39,611 bases of DNA, from contig JAHEAO010000027.1 in NCBI GenBank assembly GCA_024642725.1, positions 1 through 39,611 on the forward strand. Direction: 5' to 3'. This stretch comes from Paracoccaceae bacterium. GTDB lineage: Bacteria; Pseudomonadota; Alphaproteobacteria; Rhodobacterales; Rhodobacteraceae. The translations under genes were made by a program, and so were the position numbers. Positions within the stretch are counted from its first letter, which is position 1; every line of letters begins with the position of its first letter. Below are positions 26,890 to 35,482 of the stretch, piece after piece. The notes beneath the pieces are model-generated. The model ran no database searches. It saw only the letters and a program-made list of their open reading frames with translations, and was not told the origin of the DNA.

Positions 26890-28038
26890 TCAACCGAGTC
26901 CCCGGAGCAATTCGAGTGATGGTTCACCGGTGGCCGCGAGCCCCCGGCTCGACTGGTAATCGGCGATGGCCTTGCGGCTGTTCGGGCCGATGACGCCATC
27001 CGTGCCGCCGGTGTCAAAACCCAGACTGGTCAGGCGCTTTTGCAGGGCGATGCGGTCGGCCTTGGTCAGGCCGTTGGCATCGGGCGGGAAGCTGGCGCGC
27101 AGCGGTCCGGCGCCGCCGATCCGGTCGGCAAGGTGACCCACCCCGATCGCGTAGGCGTCGGAATTGTTGTAGCGCTTGATGACCCTGAAGTTGCTGGTCA
27201 CCGAGAACTGCGGCCCCCCGGCCTGCGGCTGGATGACCGAGCCTGCGGGCGCTCCGGCACCGACTTCTCCGCCCCAGGGCAGGCCCCGCGTCCAGCCATT
27301 GCGCGACAGATAGGAGGCGGTCGACGCCAGCGCGTCGCTGGGATCGTCGGACCAGATGTCGCGCCGCCCATCGCCGGTAAAATCGACCGCATAGGCCAGA
27401 AAGGACGTGGGGATGAATTGCGTATGGCCCATCGCCCCGGCCCAGCTGCCGGTCAGCCGCGATGCCGCAACATCCCCGCTTTGCAGGATCTTCAGCGCCG
27501 CCACGAGCTGATTTTCGAAAAACGCCCCGCGCCGCCCGTCATAAGCAAGCGTCGATGTGGCCGAGATCACCGGCACGTTGCCACGCCGTTCGCCATAAAA
27601 GCTTTCAAGCCCCCAGATCGCGGTGACGATGCGGGCGTCGACGCCGTATTGGGCCTCGATCGCGGTGAGCGTCTGGCGGTGTCGGGCAAATGCGGCCCGG
27701 CCCTTGCTGACCCGTTCGTCGGACGCGGCGATGGACAGGTAGTCCTCGAGACTGCGGCTGAATTCCGTCTGGTTGCGGTCGCGGGTGACGACACCGGGCA
27801 GAAAGCCGGCGCCGCGGAATCCCGATGAAAGCGTTGCATCCGACAGGCCCTGCGATCTCGCCCGGGTTTTGAAGCCCGCGACCCAGGCGTCATATCCGGC
27901 ATTGGGAACGGGTCTCAGGTCGGAGGGAACGCCGGTCGCACCATCAGAGCCGCTGCCGCTCATCGGCGCGGTTCCGCTACAGGCGGCCAGCCCGAACGCC
28001 GCAAGGCCGAGCCCGAAATGGCGTCTTGAAAGGATCAT
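26890..28038 (-). CDS. Lytic murein transglycosylase (MltB type) lipoprotein
   Basis: Cleaves peptidoglycan glycan strands, forming 1,6-anhydro ends. 382 residues. The N-terminus has a twin-Arg-like SRRHFGLGLAAF segment and a lipobox ending in Cys20 (GLAAC), so it is probably a membrane-anchored periplasmic lipoprotein. The SLT/MltB domain spans about residues 45-310, with the catalytic Glu145 in IWGLESFYGE and the AMGHTQFIPTSF motif. A C-terminal peptidoglycan-binding domain of about 60 residues follows (LQKRLTSLGFDTGGTDGVIG). It lies between yceD and rpmF. Its anhydro-muropeptide products are the kind of substrate NagZ uses. Confidence 0.93.
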   Translation of the reverse strand: MILSRRHFGLGLAAFGLAACSGTAPMSGSGSDGATGVPSDLRPVPNAGYDAWVAGFKTRARSQGLSDATLSSGFRGAGFLPGVVTRDRNQTEFSRSLEDYLSIAASDERVSKGRAAFARHRQTLTAIEAQYGVDARIVTAIWGLESFYGERRGNVPVISATSTLAYDGRRGAFFENQLVAALKILQSGDVAASRLTGSWAGAMGHTQFIPTSFLAYAVDFTGDGRRDIWSDDPSDALASTASYLSRNGWTRGLPWGGEVGAGAPAGSVIQPQAGGPQFSVTSNFRVIKRYNNSDAYAIGVGHLADRIGGAGPLRASFPPDANGLTKADRIALQKRLTSLGFDTGGTDGVIGPNSRKAIADYQSSRGLAATGEPSLELLRGLG

Positions 28039-28117
28039 GTCTTGCTCGCTCGATGTTTTCTTGTTTGCCCCAGTTTAGCGGACTGGAGCGGCGAGGCAAA
28101 TGGGCAGTTCGCGCCGG

Positions 28118-28672
28118 TCAGTCTTCGCCCTTGCCCAGCTTGTCGCGAAGCGCCTTCAGACCGGCGAAGGGGCGTGCGTCTTCATCGGTCAGGGGGGTGG
28201 CGCCGGGTTCGGTGAACGCCGCCTGCGTCAGATGCGCGCCCTCGGCGCGGGGATAAAGCGGCAGGGCGAGGGCCAGCGCCTCGACCATCAAGGACCCAAG
28301 GTCGATCGTCGGGGTCAGCGGTTCGACGCTGTCGTCCTCGGGCATCTCGACCTCGCTTCCGGCGGCGAATTCGGGCATTTCGGTCACGAAGGTCCTTGTC
28401 AGGTCTTCGTCGATCCGGGTGACGACCGGCATCAGCGTCACGATACAGGCCTGGGTGACGGTTGCCCCCAGATGGGCCTCCAGTCGCCAGTCCCGGCGGC
28501 CCATGGGGGCCAGTTGGCCGGTAAAGCGCAGCTTCTTCAGGCCCAGAAGGTCAAGCTCGGCGGCAATCTCGGCCAAGGCCTTGTCGCCGGGGGCAAGGTC
28601 GAAGGTGGTGGGTTTGCGGGCCGGGAGGTCTGCGATCCGGATGATATGGGACCAGAGGTTTTCGGTTTGCAT
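28118..28672 (-). CDS. yceD: DUF177 (YceD) family protein
   Basis: A 184-residue acidic protein of the DUF177/YceD family, implicated in large-subunit rRNA or ribosome assembly from its near-universal neighbourhood with rpmF. Features are the FTGQLAPMGRRDWRLEAHLGATVTQACIVTL core near residue 55, an acidic middle (EVEMPEDDSVEPL), and the family segment IDLGSLMVEALALALPLYPRAEGA near 130. ATG 28672 gives the family-like start; the open frame continues upstream across bamE's promoter without similarity. It is divergent from bamE. Confidence 0.87.
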   Translation of the reverse strand: MQTENLWSHIIRIADLPARKPTTFDLAPGDKALAEIAAELDLLGLKKLRFTGQLAPMGRRDWRLEAHLGATVTQACIVTLMPVVTRIDEDLTRTFVTEMPEFAAGSEVEMPEDDSVEPLTPTIDLGSLMVEALALALPLYPRAEGAHLTQAAFTEPGATPLTDEDARPFAGLKALRDKLGKGED

Positions 28673-28760
28673 GGGCACGCGGCTCTTGATGTTCTTGAAC
28701 AGGGGACGTTCCTTCTGTAAGCCGGATACGAGGCGCAGAACCGCAAGGCAAGGGGTCGGA

Positions 28761-29222
28761 ATGCTTAAATTGGCCGGTATCATCCGGACGTCGGTGGTCA
28801 TCGCGATGGTTCTGACCCTGGCATCCTGTTCCGCACAGTACCGCAATCACGGCTATGTTCCGACCGATGCCGAACTGCAGCAGATCATCGTTGGCAAGGA
28901 CACCAAGCAAACCGTTGCAGAACTTGTCGGCCGACCTTCTGCCGAGGGTGTGCTGAGCGAGAACGAATGGTTCTACGTCGAGAGCCGGTTCCGGCACTAC
29001 ACCTACAACGACCCCGAAGAGATCGAACGCGAAGTGCTGGTGATCAGTTTTGACAACAGCGAACGGGTCGCGAATATCGAGAGGTTCGGCATGGAGGATG
29101 GCCGGGTCATCGCGCTGTCGCGCCGCGTCACCTCAAGCTCGGTGCGCGACACGACCTTCCTGCGTCAGCTTCTGGGCAACCTCGGCAATATCACGCCTGA
29201 CCAGTTCGGCCAGACCCCCTAA
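28761..29222 (+). CDS. bamE: Outer-membrane protein assembly factor BamE
   Basis: Lipoprotein component of the BAM complex that inserts beta-barrels in the outer membrane; SmpA/OmlA family. 153 residues. A lipoprotein signal ends in LTLASC with the lipidated Cys at residue 23. The SmpA core follows ([29 protein letters not shown]-like region, then [10 protein letters not shown]). The start ATG has GGGG five to eight bases upstream. Its 3' end overlaps the convergent msrB by four bases. Confidence 0.92.
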   Translation: MLKLAGIIRTSVVIAMVLTLASCSAQYRNHGYVPTDAELQQIIVGKDTKQTVAELVGRPSAEGVLSENEWFYVESRFRHYTYNDPEEIEREVLVISFDNSERVANIERFGMEDGRVIALSRRVTSSSVRDTTFLRQLLGNLGNITPDQFGQTP

Positions 29223-29611
29223 TCCTGCGGCTTGAAGTCGAGCGCGACGCCGTTGATGCAGTACCGCAGGCCCGTCGGCGCCGGGCCGTCCGGGAAGACA
29301 TGGCCCAGATGGGCGTCGCAACGCGCGCAATGCACTTCGGTGCGCTTCATGAACCAGCTGTTGTCGCTGCTTTCTCCGACCATCTCGGACTCTTTGGGCT
29401 GGTAGAAGGACGGCCAGCCGGTGCCGCTGTCGAACTTGTGGGCCTGATCGAAAACCGGCGCGCCGCAACAGACGCAGGCGTATGTTCCGGGCTGCTTGGG
29501 GAAATTGTCATGCGTGAAGGCGCGCTCGGTGCCGTGCTTGCGGGTGACCTTGTAGGCAAGGTCCGAAAGCTGGTTGCGCCATTCTTCTTCGGTTTTCACG
29601 ATCTTTTCCAT
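29219..29611 (-). CDS. msrB: Peptide-methionine (R)-S-oxide reductase
   Basis: Repairs oxidised methionine (R-epimer) in proteins. 130 residues. Structural zinc ligands are Cys46 and Cys49 (CVCC) plus Cys95 and Cys98 (CARC); the catalytic Cys118 is in [12 protein letters not shown]. The motifs [10 protein letters not shown] and [10 protein letters not shown] are complete. The classic resolving Cys near residue 60 appears absent (DSGTGW), as in many family members, so recycling may use another thiol. No signal peptide is seen, so it is cytoplasmic. Confidence 0.96.
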   Translation of the reverse strand: MEKIVKTEEEWRNQLSDLAYKVTRKHGTERAFTHDNFPKQPGTYACVCCGAPVFDQAHKFDSGTGWPSFYQPKESEMVGESSDNSWFMKRTEVHCARCDAHLGHVFPDGPAPTGLRYCINGVALDFKPQD

Positions 29612-29659
29612 GGCTGTCCCTTTCCGGGCTGTCAGAGAATTGTCATAAGTTCTGTGCTA

Positions 29660-29689
29660 GGCGTCCGCTGTGGCTATGTAGCGGGCGCC
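29660..29689 (+). other. Ten-base-pair hairpin upstream of the olsB-like gene
   Basis: GGCGTCCGCT (29660-29669) pairs with AGCGGGCGCC (29680-29689) along all ten positions with one G-U wobble and a ten-base loop. It lies about 50 bases before ATG 29742. It could be a leader structure of olsB or, given GGGCGTTTCG after it, a weak terminator. Confidence 0.4.
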
Positions 29690-29741
29690 GGGCGTTTCGC
29701 CAAGCGCTGCTCACGGCGCGGTGATGGAAGGAAGAGAGCCG

Positions 29742-30482
29742 ATGGAGGTCTTTCGCAAGGGGCGCTATTCGGTCCGTTACGCCGGGTCCGACGCCGACCT
29801 TCAGGCGGCGCAGCGGTTGCGCTGGCTTGCCTTTCGTCCCGGCGCAGCTGAAGACGGCGTGGATGCGGACCGCTTCGACCCGTTGTGCCGCCATGTTCTG
29901 GTCGAGGAACGGGCGGGCGGGCGGCTGGTCTGCACCTTCCGGTTCATGCTGCTGGAAGGCGGGGCGGAGATATCGCAAAGCTATTCGGCGCAATATTACG
30001 GACTGTCGGGTCTTGGCGATTACGCGGGGCGGATGGTCGAGATGGGGCGGTTCTGCATCGATCCGAGCTGCCATGACGCGGATATCCTGCGCGTCGCCTG
30101 GGGCGCGATGACCCGCGTGGTTCAGCAAGAGCGTGTTGATCTTCTTTTCGGCTGTTCGTCCTTCAAGGGCGTGGACACGGGCGACTATCTGGATGCATTC
30201 GCGGTGCTGAAGGCCCGGCATCTGGCGCCAAAGCGCTGGCTGCCGGCGGTCAAGGCGCCGAACGTGTTTCGCTATGCCGCGCGGCTGCGGCGCAAGCCCG
30301 ACATGCGGGCGGCAATGGCGAAGATGCCGCCGCTCTTGAAGTCCTACCTCATGATGGGCGGCTGGGTCAGCGATCACGCGGTGGTGGATGCCGAGATGAA
30401 CACCCTGCATGTCTTCACCGGGCTCGAGGTGCGGGCGATCCCGCCGGGCCGCGTGCGGCTGTTGCAGGACATCGCCGGATAG
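29742..30482 (+). CDS. olsB: Ornithine N-acyltransferase (OlsB-like), GNAT family
   Basis: A 246-residue acyltransferase of the OlsB type, which transfers a 3-hydroxyacyl group from ACP to the alpha-amino group of ornithine to make lyso-ornithine lipid. The GNAT-like fold is suggested by CTFRFMLLEGG near residue 66, the family motif MVEMGRFCIDPS near 103 and LFGCSSFKGVD near 137. ATG 29742 follows GGAAGGAAGAG; an upstream in-frame start at 29721 overlaps that site. An olsA acyltransferase is often adjacent in this family, but the next gene here is an ABC-F ATPase. AHL synthases share the fold but not these motifs. Confidence 0.85.
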   Translation: MEVFRKGRYSVRYAGSDADLQAAQRLRWLAFRPGAAEDGVDADRFDPLCRHVLVEERAGGRLVCTFRFMLLEGGAEISQSYSAQYYGLSGLGDYAGRMVEMGRFCIDPSCHDADILRVAWGAMTRVVQQERVDLLFGCSSFKGVDTGDYLDAFAVLKARHLAPKRWLPAVKAPNVFRYAARLRRKPDMRAAMAKMPPLLKSYLMMGGWVSDHAVVDAEMNTLHVFTGLEVRAIPPGRVRLLQDIAG

Positions 30483-30508
30483 GTCCGGCGCGGGTGGTGC
30501 TGCCGGTC

Positions 30509-30540
30509 GCCTCCGGCGGGGATATTTATCAACAGATGAT
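30509..30540 (+). repeat. Dispersed intergenic repeat, copy C
   Basis: CCTCCGGCGGGGATATTTAT followed by CAACAGATGAT, about 27 bases after the olsB stop. The core is identical to copy D over CCTCCGGCGGGGATATTT. Confidence 0.85.
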
Positions 30541-30580
30541 GGGCATTGACGATGTCCGGGCGGCGGGTTAGCTGGCGGCC

Positions 30581-32395
30581 ATGGCCCGTGCTCCCCTGCT
30601 TCAGCTTTCGAATATTGCCCTGACGTTCGGGGGCGCGCCCCTGTTCGAGGGGCTCGATCTGGTTGTCCAGCCCGGCGACCGTGTGGCGCTTGTCGGGCGC
30701 AACGGATCAGGCAAGTCGACATTGATGAAGGTGATGGCTGCTCTGGTCGAGCCTGACAGCGGCGCGCGCGTGGTGCCACCGGGCGTCAGCGTCGGCTACA
30801 TGGAGCAGGAACCCGAGATGGCCGGTTTCGAGACCTTGGGCGATTTTGCCGCCAGTGGTCTGGCCGAAGGCGAGGAATACCGCGTCGCGGTCGTGGCGGA
30901 GGGGCTGAAGTTCGACCCCGAGACCCGGGTTGCGACGGCATCGGGCGGGGAACGGCGGCGCGCGGCGCTGGCCAAGCTTCTGGCCGAGGCACCGGAACTG
31001 ATGCTGCTGGACGAGCCGACCAACCATCTGGATATCGAGGCGATCCGCTGGCTTGAGGACGAGCTGCGCGACACCCGCGCGGCCTTTGTGCTGATCAGCC
31101 ACGACCGCGCCTTCCTGCGGGCGTTGACGCGTGCGACGCTGTGGATCGACCGGGGGCAGGTGCGGCGGCAGGAACAGGGGTTCGAGGCGTTCGAGGCCTG
31201 GCGCGACAAGATCTGGGATGAGGAAGACGAGGCGCGTCATAAGCTGGATCGCAAGATCAAGGCAGAAGCGCGCTGGGCGGTCGAGGGCATTTCGGCGCGG
31301 CGCAAGCGCAACATGGGCCGGGTCCGCGCGCTGGGTGACTTGCGCGCCGAACGCGCCGCGATGATCCGGCGGCAGGGCACTGCGGACATGGCTCTGGAAG
31401 CGGGTCAGAAATCCGGCAAGCGGGTGATCGAGGCCGAGGGCGTGTGCAAGACCTTTGACGGTCGTGAGATCGTGCGCGATTTCTCGTTGCAGATCGCACG
31501 CGGAGACCGGATTGCCTTTGTCGGGCCGAACGGGGTCGGCAAGACAACGCTTCTGAAGATGCTGACCGGAGAGATTGCGCCCGACAGCGGCCGGGTCAAA
31601 CTGGGCACCAATCTGCAGATCGCGGTCTTCGATCAGGCGCGGGGCGGGCTGAAGCCGGAACTGAGCCTGTGGGAAAACCTGACCGGGGATCCGTCGATGG
31701 GCGTGTCTGGCAAGGCCGATCAGGTCATGGTGCGCGGCCAGCCCCGGCATGTTGTGAGTTACCTGAAGGATTTCCTGTTTTCCGACGCTCAGGCCCGCGC
31801 ACCGGTGCGCAGCCTGTCGGGGGGCGAAAAGGCGCGGCTGCTTCTCGCCCGGATCATGGCGCGGGAAAGCAATCTGCTGGTGCTTGACGAACCCACCAAC
31901 GATCTCGATGTCGAGACGCTGGATTTGTTGCAGGAGGTGCTGGGCGACTACGACGGCACCGTCCTGCTGGTCAGTCACGACCGCGATTTCATCGACCGCG
32001 TCGCCACGATGACGGTCGCGATGGAGGGCGATGGCCGGGCCGTCGTCTATGCCGGGGGCTGGTCCGACTATCAGGCCCAGAGGGGCGAAAGATCGGCGCA
32101 ATCGGCGGTCAGTTCGGACAAGGGCAAGGCGGCGCGTGACAAACCTGCCGAGACCGCCCCGCGCGGCGGCCTGACCTTTACCGAACGGCACCGGCTGGAC
32201 GAATTGCCGGCACTGATCGAACGCTTCGAAGCCGAGATCGGCAAGCTGGGAGAACTGCTGTCGGACGCCGAGCTTTACGCCCGCGAGCCGGTCAAGTTCC
32301 GCAAGGCAAGCGAGGCGCTGGCGCAGCGCGAGCGGGCCCTTAGGGCGGCCGAGGATGAATGGCTAGAGCTGGAACAAAAAGCCGCAGCCGACTAG
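30581..32395 (+). CDS. uup: ABC-F family ATPase, Uup-like
   Basis: A soluble 604-residue protein with two ABC ATPase domains and no membrane spans. Domain 1: Walker A GRNGSGKST (residues 39-47), signature SGGERRR, Walker B ending LLDEPTNHLD. A charged linker of about 90 residues follows (the P-site tRNA-interaction motif region). Domain 2: Walker A GPNGVGKTT, signature LSGGEKARL, Walker B ending VLDEPTNDLD. The last ~75 residues form a Lys/Glu-rich coiled coil, as in Uup. ABC-F proteins act on ribosomes or DNA; Uup is linked to precise transposon excision and ribosome rescue in E. coli. The subfamily is by resemblance. Confidence 0.9.
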   Translation: MARAPLLQLSNIALTFGGAPLFEGLDLVVQPGDRVALVGRNGSGKSTLMKVMAALVEPDSGARVVPPGVSVGYMEQEPEMAGFETLGDFAASGLAEGEEYRVAVVAEGLKFDPETRVATASGGERRRAALAKLLAEAPELMLLDEPTNHLDIEAIRWLEDELRDTRAAFVLISHDRAFLRALTRATLWIDRGQVRRQEQGFEAFEAWRDKIWDEEDEARHKLDRKIKAEARWAVEGISARRKRNMGRVRALGDLRAERAAMIRRQGTADMALEAGQKSGKRVIEAEGVCKTFDGREIVRDFSLQIARGDRIAFVGPNGVGKTTLLKMLTGEIAPDSGRVKLGTNLQIAVFDQARGGLKPELSLWENLTGDPSMGVSGKADQVMVRGQPRHVVSYLKDFLFSDAQARAPVRSLSGGEKARLLLARIMARESNLLVLDEPTNDLDVETLDLLQEVLGDYDGTVLLVSHDRDFIDRVATMTVAMEGDGRAVVYAGGWSDYQAQRGERSAQSAVSSDKGKAARDKPAETAPRGGLTFTERHRLDELPALIERFEAEIGKLGELLSDAELYAREPVKFRKASEALAQRERALRAAEDEWLELEQKAAAD

Positions 32396-32402
32396 GCTGA
32401 AA

Positions 32403-32419
32403 CTGGCCGATCCGGTCAG
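32403..32419 (+). terminator. Possible terminator after the ABC-F gene
   Basis: CTGGCC (32403-32408) pairs with GGTCAG (32414-32419) with one G-U wobble and a five-base loop, then CGATTTTA. A short stem and a modest U-tract make this a weak candidate. The rest of the 165-base gap before the outer-membrane gene is A/T-richer and shows no gene. Confidence 0.35.
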
Positions 32420-32560
32420 CGATTTTAGGTGCTTATCTGCCTGCCACCGCTCACAAAATCGTGTGGTTCTGGATTTTCCGAGACGGATTTCTATCTGTGC
32501 TTCGTAGAGAAAGAATGCAGGGTCCGATTTTGGATCCGCGGCAAGAAACGGAGATACGGA

Positions 32561-33148
32561 ATGAGACTACTTACAGCAGCAAGCATCATCGCCCTTTCAT
32601 CGGTTCCCGCACTGGCCGGTGGCCTGAGTGAACCCGTCATGACCGCTGAGCCGGTCGTTGTCGCAAGCCCGGTCGCTACCGGTGGCGACTGGACGGGCGG
32701 CTATATCGGCGGCCAGCTTGGCTATGGCAATGCCAGCGTGGGCGATGTCGACGGCGACGGCGTGGCAGGCGGTCTTTATGCCGGTTACCTTTACGACATG
32801 GGGACATTCGTTCTGGGCGCCGAAGGCGGCTATGACTGGGGCGACATCACGCTTGATGGCAATGCCGGGACGCTGGACAATGTGGGCCGGATCAAGGGTA
32901 TCGCGGGCTACGACATGGGCAGAACGATGCTCTATGCGACTGCGGGCGCGGCCTATGGCGACGCGACCGTTGGCGGCAGCAGCCTGTCCGACTGGGGCTG
33001 GCTGGCCGGTATCGGTCTTGACTACAAGGTCAACGATGTCGTCAGCGTCGGTGGCGAGGTCCTGTACCACCAGTTCGACGATTTCGACGATGCAGGTGTG
33101 GACGTGGATGCGACGACCATCGCGGCCCGCGTGTCCTACCACTTCTGA
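32561..33148 (+). CDS. Small outer-membrane beta-barrel protein
   Basis: A 195-residue protein with a signal peptide (MRLLTAASIIALSSVPALA, cleavage near residue 19), then a Val/Ala/Pro linker and an eight-strand-like OmpA/porin-family barrel. Gly and aromatic residues alternate (WTGGYIGGQLGYGNASVG near residue 45, LGAEGGYDWGD, ATAGAAYGD). It ends in the outer-membrane signature Tyr-His-Phe. GGAG lies eight bases before ATG 32561. A strong terminator follows. Similar small barrels are abundant surface proteins in Rhodobacteraceae; ligand or function is unknown. Confidence 0.9.
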   Translation: MRLLTAASIIALSSVPALAGGLSEPVMTAEPVVVASPVATGGDWTGGYIGGQLGYGNASVGDVDGDGVAGGLYAGYLYDMGTFVLGAEGGYDWGDITLDGNAGTLDNVGRIKGIAGYDMGRTMLYATAGAAYGDATVGGSSLSDWGWLAGIGLDYKVNDVVSVGGEVLYHQFDDFDDAGVDVDATTIAARVSYHF

Positions 33149-33168
33149 GGTCGGACCTTTCGACCGGG

Positions 33169-33194
33169 AAGGGCGCCCATTGCGGCGCCCTTTT
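33169..33194 (+). terminator. Rho-independent terminator
   Basis: GGGCGCC (33171-33177) and GGCGCCC (33184-33190) form a perfect stem with loop CATTGC, extended by A-T pairs on both sides and followed by TTTTCGATT. It terminates the outer-membrane barrel gene and lies directly before the stop of the convergent decarboxylase. Confidence 0.9.
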
Positions 33195-33199
33195 CGATT

Positions 33200-34588
33200 C
33201 TATCGGGTCAGGTCGCGCAGCACGTCGCGCACGGTCATCACATCCGAGCGCGTGCAGTCGAACTGTCCAACCTGCACCCGGATCACAAAGCGCCCCTCGT
33301 GGCGGGTCTGGGTCAGGTAGATGCGGCCATCGTCGTTGATCTCGGTCAGCAGCGCCTCTGTTGCGGCGTCGTCGCGGTAGCGGAAGCTGAAGAGCGACAA
33401 CATGGGCGGGGTCACGATCTCGAACCCCGGCAGCCGGGCGATTTCATGGCAGAGCTCGTTTGACCATTTGACATGGTTCCGGATGCGCTGGCGCAGCCCA
33501 TCAAGCCCGTAGGCGCGCAGCAGGAACCAAAGCTTGAGGGCGCGGAAGCGGCGGCCCAGTGGCACCGTCCATTCATTGAAATTCGTGATCTCGGACTGGC
33601 CGAGCGTCTGCAGGTAGTCGGGCCGCAGGCCGAGCGTGCGCACCTGCGGACCCGGATCGGCGAGGAACTGCACCGCGCAGTCGAAATTCGCCCCCAGCCA
33701 CTTGTGAGGATTGAAGACCACCGAATCGGCGTCATCGACACCGTCCCAGAGCGTCCGGAACTCCGGGCAGATCATCGCCGACCCGGCCCAGGCCGCATCG
33801 ACATGGGTATAAAGGCGGTGGGCCTTGGCGACCTTCAGCAGGTCGGCAATACGGTCGGTGCCGCCGACCGAGGTGCCGCCAACGGAAAATATGACGCCAG
33901 CCGGAAGGCAATTGTTCGATTTGTCCTTTTCTATAGCCGCATCCAGCGCATCCGGGCGCATGGACAGCGTTTCATCGGTTGGAATTCTGCAAATGTTGGC
34001 CTGTCCAATGCCGGCGATCCGGGCCGATTTGTCAATCGAGCTATGGGTCTGGTCCGAGGCGTAGATCCGCAACCGCGGCAGTCCCGAAAGGCCTTCTTCA
34101 TTGCCCGCCCAGCCGAGCGCGCGTTCGCGCATCGTCAGCACCGCCGACAGCGTGGCGGTCGTGGCGCTGTCATGGATCGTGCCGGTGAAATGGGCGCCGA
34201 GACCAAGCGCGTCCCGTAGCCAGCGCATCATCACCTCTTCGATCTCTGTCGCGGCCGGCGCGGTCTGCCAGAGCATCGCCTGCGCCGCGAGCGCCGCTGT
34301 CAGTTGTTCGGCAAGGATCGATGCGGGGGCGGCATTGGCCGGGAAATAGGCGAAGAAGCGGGGGTGCTGCCAATGGGTCATCGCCCCGGGGACGATGGCT
34401 TCGAAATCGGCGAAGATCCTGTCCATCGTTTCGGGCTGTTCGGGTGCCGCGTCAGCCAGTCTCGCGGCGGTTTCACCGGGTTTGACCTGAGCGCGGACCG
34501 GGCGGTCGCGCAGCGTGCTGTAATAGTCGCGGGTCCAGTCGGCGGCACGTTTCGACCAGAAGTTCAGATCGTCGTGGTTCATGGGCAC
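33200..34588 (-). CDS. PLP-dependent group II decarboxylase (aromatic amino acid decarboxylase-like)
   Basis: A 462-residue PLP enzyme of the group II decarboxylase family. It has HPRFFAYFPANAAPASILAE near residue 75, the PLP-ring Asp264 in HVDAAWAG, and the Schiff-base Lys296 in VFNPHKWLGANFDCAV. The arrangement resembles aromatic-L-amino-acid, tyrosine or tryptophan decarboxylases more than glutamate decarboxylases. The substrate cannot be fixed. The start may be GTG 34588 (AAGGA five bases upstream) or ATG 34582. It is downstream of the PEP-mutase-like gene on the same strand, with a repeat copy between. Confidence 0.9.
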   Translation of the reverse strand: MPMNHDDLNFWSKRAADWTRDYYSTLRDRPVRAQVKPGETAARLADAAPEQPETMDRIFADFEAIVPGAMTHWQHPRFFAYFPANAAPASILAEQLTAALAAQAMLWQTAPAATEIEEVMMRWLRDALGLGAHFTGTIHDSATTATLSAVLTMRERALGWAGNEEGLSGLPRLRIYASDQTHSSIDKSARIAGIGQANICRIPTDETLSMRPDALDAAIEKDKSNNCLPAGVIFSVGGTSVGGTDRIADLLKVAKAHRLYTHVDAAWAGSAMICPEFRTLWDGVDDADSVVFNPHKWLGANFDCAVQFLADPGPQVRTLGLRPDYLQTLGQSEITNFNEWTVPLGRRFRALKLWFLLRAYGLDGLRQRIRNHVKWSNELCHEIARLPGFEIVTPPMLSLFSFRYRDDAATEALLTEINDDGRIYLTQTRHEGRFVIRVQVGQFDCTRSDVMTVRDVLRDLTR

Positions 34589-34625
34589 TGCAATCCTTGT
34601 GTCGCGCCGGTGGCGGGTCTGGGAT

Positions 34626-34656
34626 GCCTCCGGCGGGGATATTTGCGAACAGAAGA
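34626..34656 (+). repeat. Dispersed intergenic repeat, copy D
   Basis: GCCTCCGGCGGGGATATTTG followed by CGAACAGAAGA. This copy sits between two minus-strand genes, yet keeps the same plus-strand orientation as the other copies. Confidence 0.85.
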
Positions 34657-34660
34657 TGTC

Positions 34661-35482
34661 TCAGGTCAGCAGCTTGTCGATTTCTGCACCGCTTACGGAG
34701 TGCGCGAGCGGTCTGAAATCGCCCTCGGTAAACATCGCCTGCGCCGCGTCACGGATGGCGCGGTGGGTGACGCGCGCCAGTGCCGAACCCAGCGAGATCC
34801 GGGCGACGCCCAGTGCTGCGAAATCGGCGCGGCGCATCGCGGTATAGGGACCGGCGGCGAGCGCGTTCACCGGCTTGGATGTGGCCTTGCAGACGGCGGC
34901 GAGATCGTCACGGGTGATTGGCAGCGGAACATAGAGGCAGTCGGCCCCGGCCTTGTCGAAGGCGCGGATGCGTTTCAGAGCCTCGGCGATGTCGTAGACA
35001 CCGTGCATCACGCCATCGGCCCGTGCGACCAGCACGAAATCGCGCGGCAGCGCGCGGGCGGCGCTGGCGGCGGCGCGGATGCGTTCGACCGCAAGATCGA
35101 AATCATAGGCGTGGCCGACGCCTGGGATTGTGTCCTCGACCGAGATCCCGGCAAGGCCGGCCCCGGCTGCAAGGCGCACGGTTTCGGCCACGCCGTCGGG
35201 TGCTTCGGCAAAGCCGTTTTCGAAATCGCCCGAGACCGGCAGCGGCGATGCGGCGACAAGGTCAGCGGCATGAGACAGCGCCTCGTCGCGGGTGACGCCG
35301 CCATCCGGGCGGCCGAGCGTAAAGGCATGGGCGGCGGAGGAGGTGGCCAGCGCTTCGGCGCCAAGGGCGGCCAGCATCTTGGCGCTGCCGATATCCCAGG
35401 CGTTTGCGAGGATGAAGGGATTTCCGGGCTGATGCAGGGCGCGGAAGGCGGGGCCGGGATCGTGTCGTGTCACGGCGGTCAT
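34661..35482 (-). CDS. Isocitrate lyase/PEP mutase superfamily protein
   Basis: A 273-residue TIM-barrel lyase of the ICL/PEP mutase superfamily. Segments seen are ILANAWDIGSAKMLAALG near residue 24, the metal-binding stretch PVSGDFENGFAE near residue 81, and GISVEDT near 112. The position that is commonly ARAEN in relatives reads ARADG here, and the isocitrate-lyase KKCGH motif is absent. Members cleave or form C-C or C-P bonds (methylisocitrate lyase, oxaloacetate decarboxylase, PEP mutase); the exact reaction is unknown. Its start overlaps the aminotransferase stop by four bases (35479-35482), so the two are translationally coupled. Confidence 0.88.
   Translation of the reverse strand: MTAVTRHDPGPAFRALHQPGNPFILANAWDIGSAKMLAALGAEALATSSAAHAFTLGRPDGGVTRDEALSHAADLVAASPLPVSGDFENGFAEAPDGVAETVRLAAGAGLAGISVEDTIPGVGHAYDFDLAVERIRAAASAARALPRDFVLVARADGVMHGVYDIAEALKRIRAFDKAGADCLYVPLPITRDDLAAVCKATSKPVNALAAGPYTAMRRADFAALGVARISLGSALARVTHRAIRDAAQAMFTEGDFRPLAHSVSGAEIDKLLT

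Noticed and set aside
25385-26959. A 524-codon plus-strand frame opposite plsX and rpmF
   Set aside because: Antisense of two confident genes; Arg/Gln/Gly-rich translation without motifs.
29742-30482. The OlsB-like gene as an acyl-homoserine-lactone synthase
   Set aside because: The folds are related, but the MVEMGRFCIDPS and LFGCSSFKGVD segments fit OlsB-type N-acyltransferases and there is no luxR-type neighbour.
30707-32191. A 494-codon minus-strand frame opposite the ABC-F gene
   Set aside because: Antisense shadow; the sense strand carries two full sets of Walker and signature motifs.
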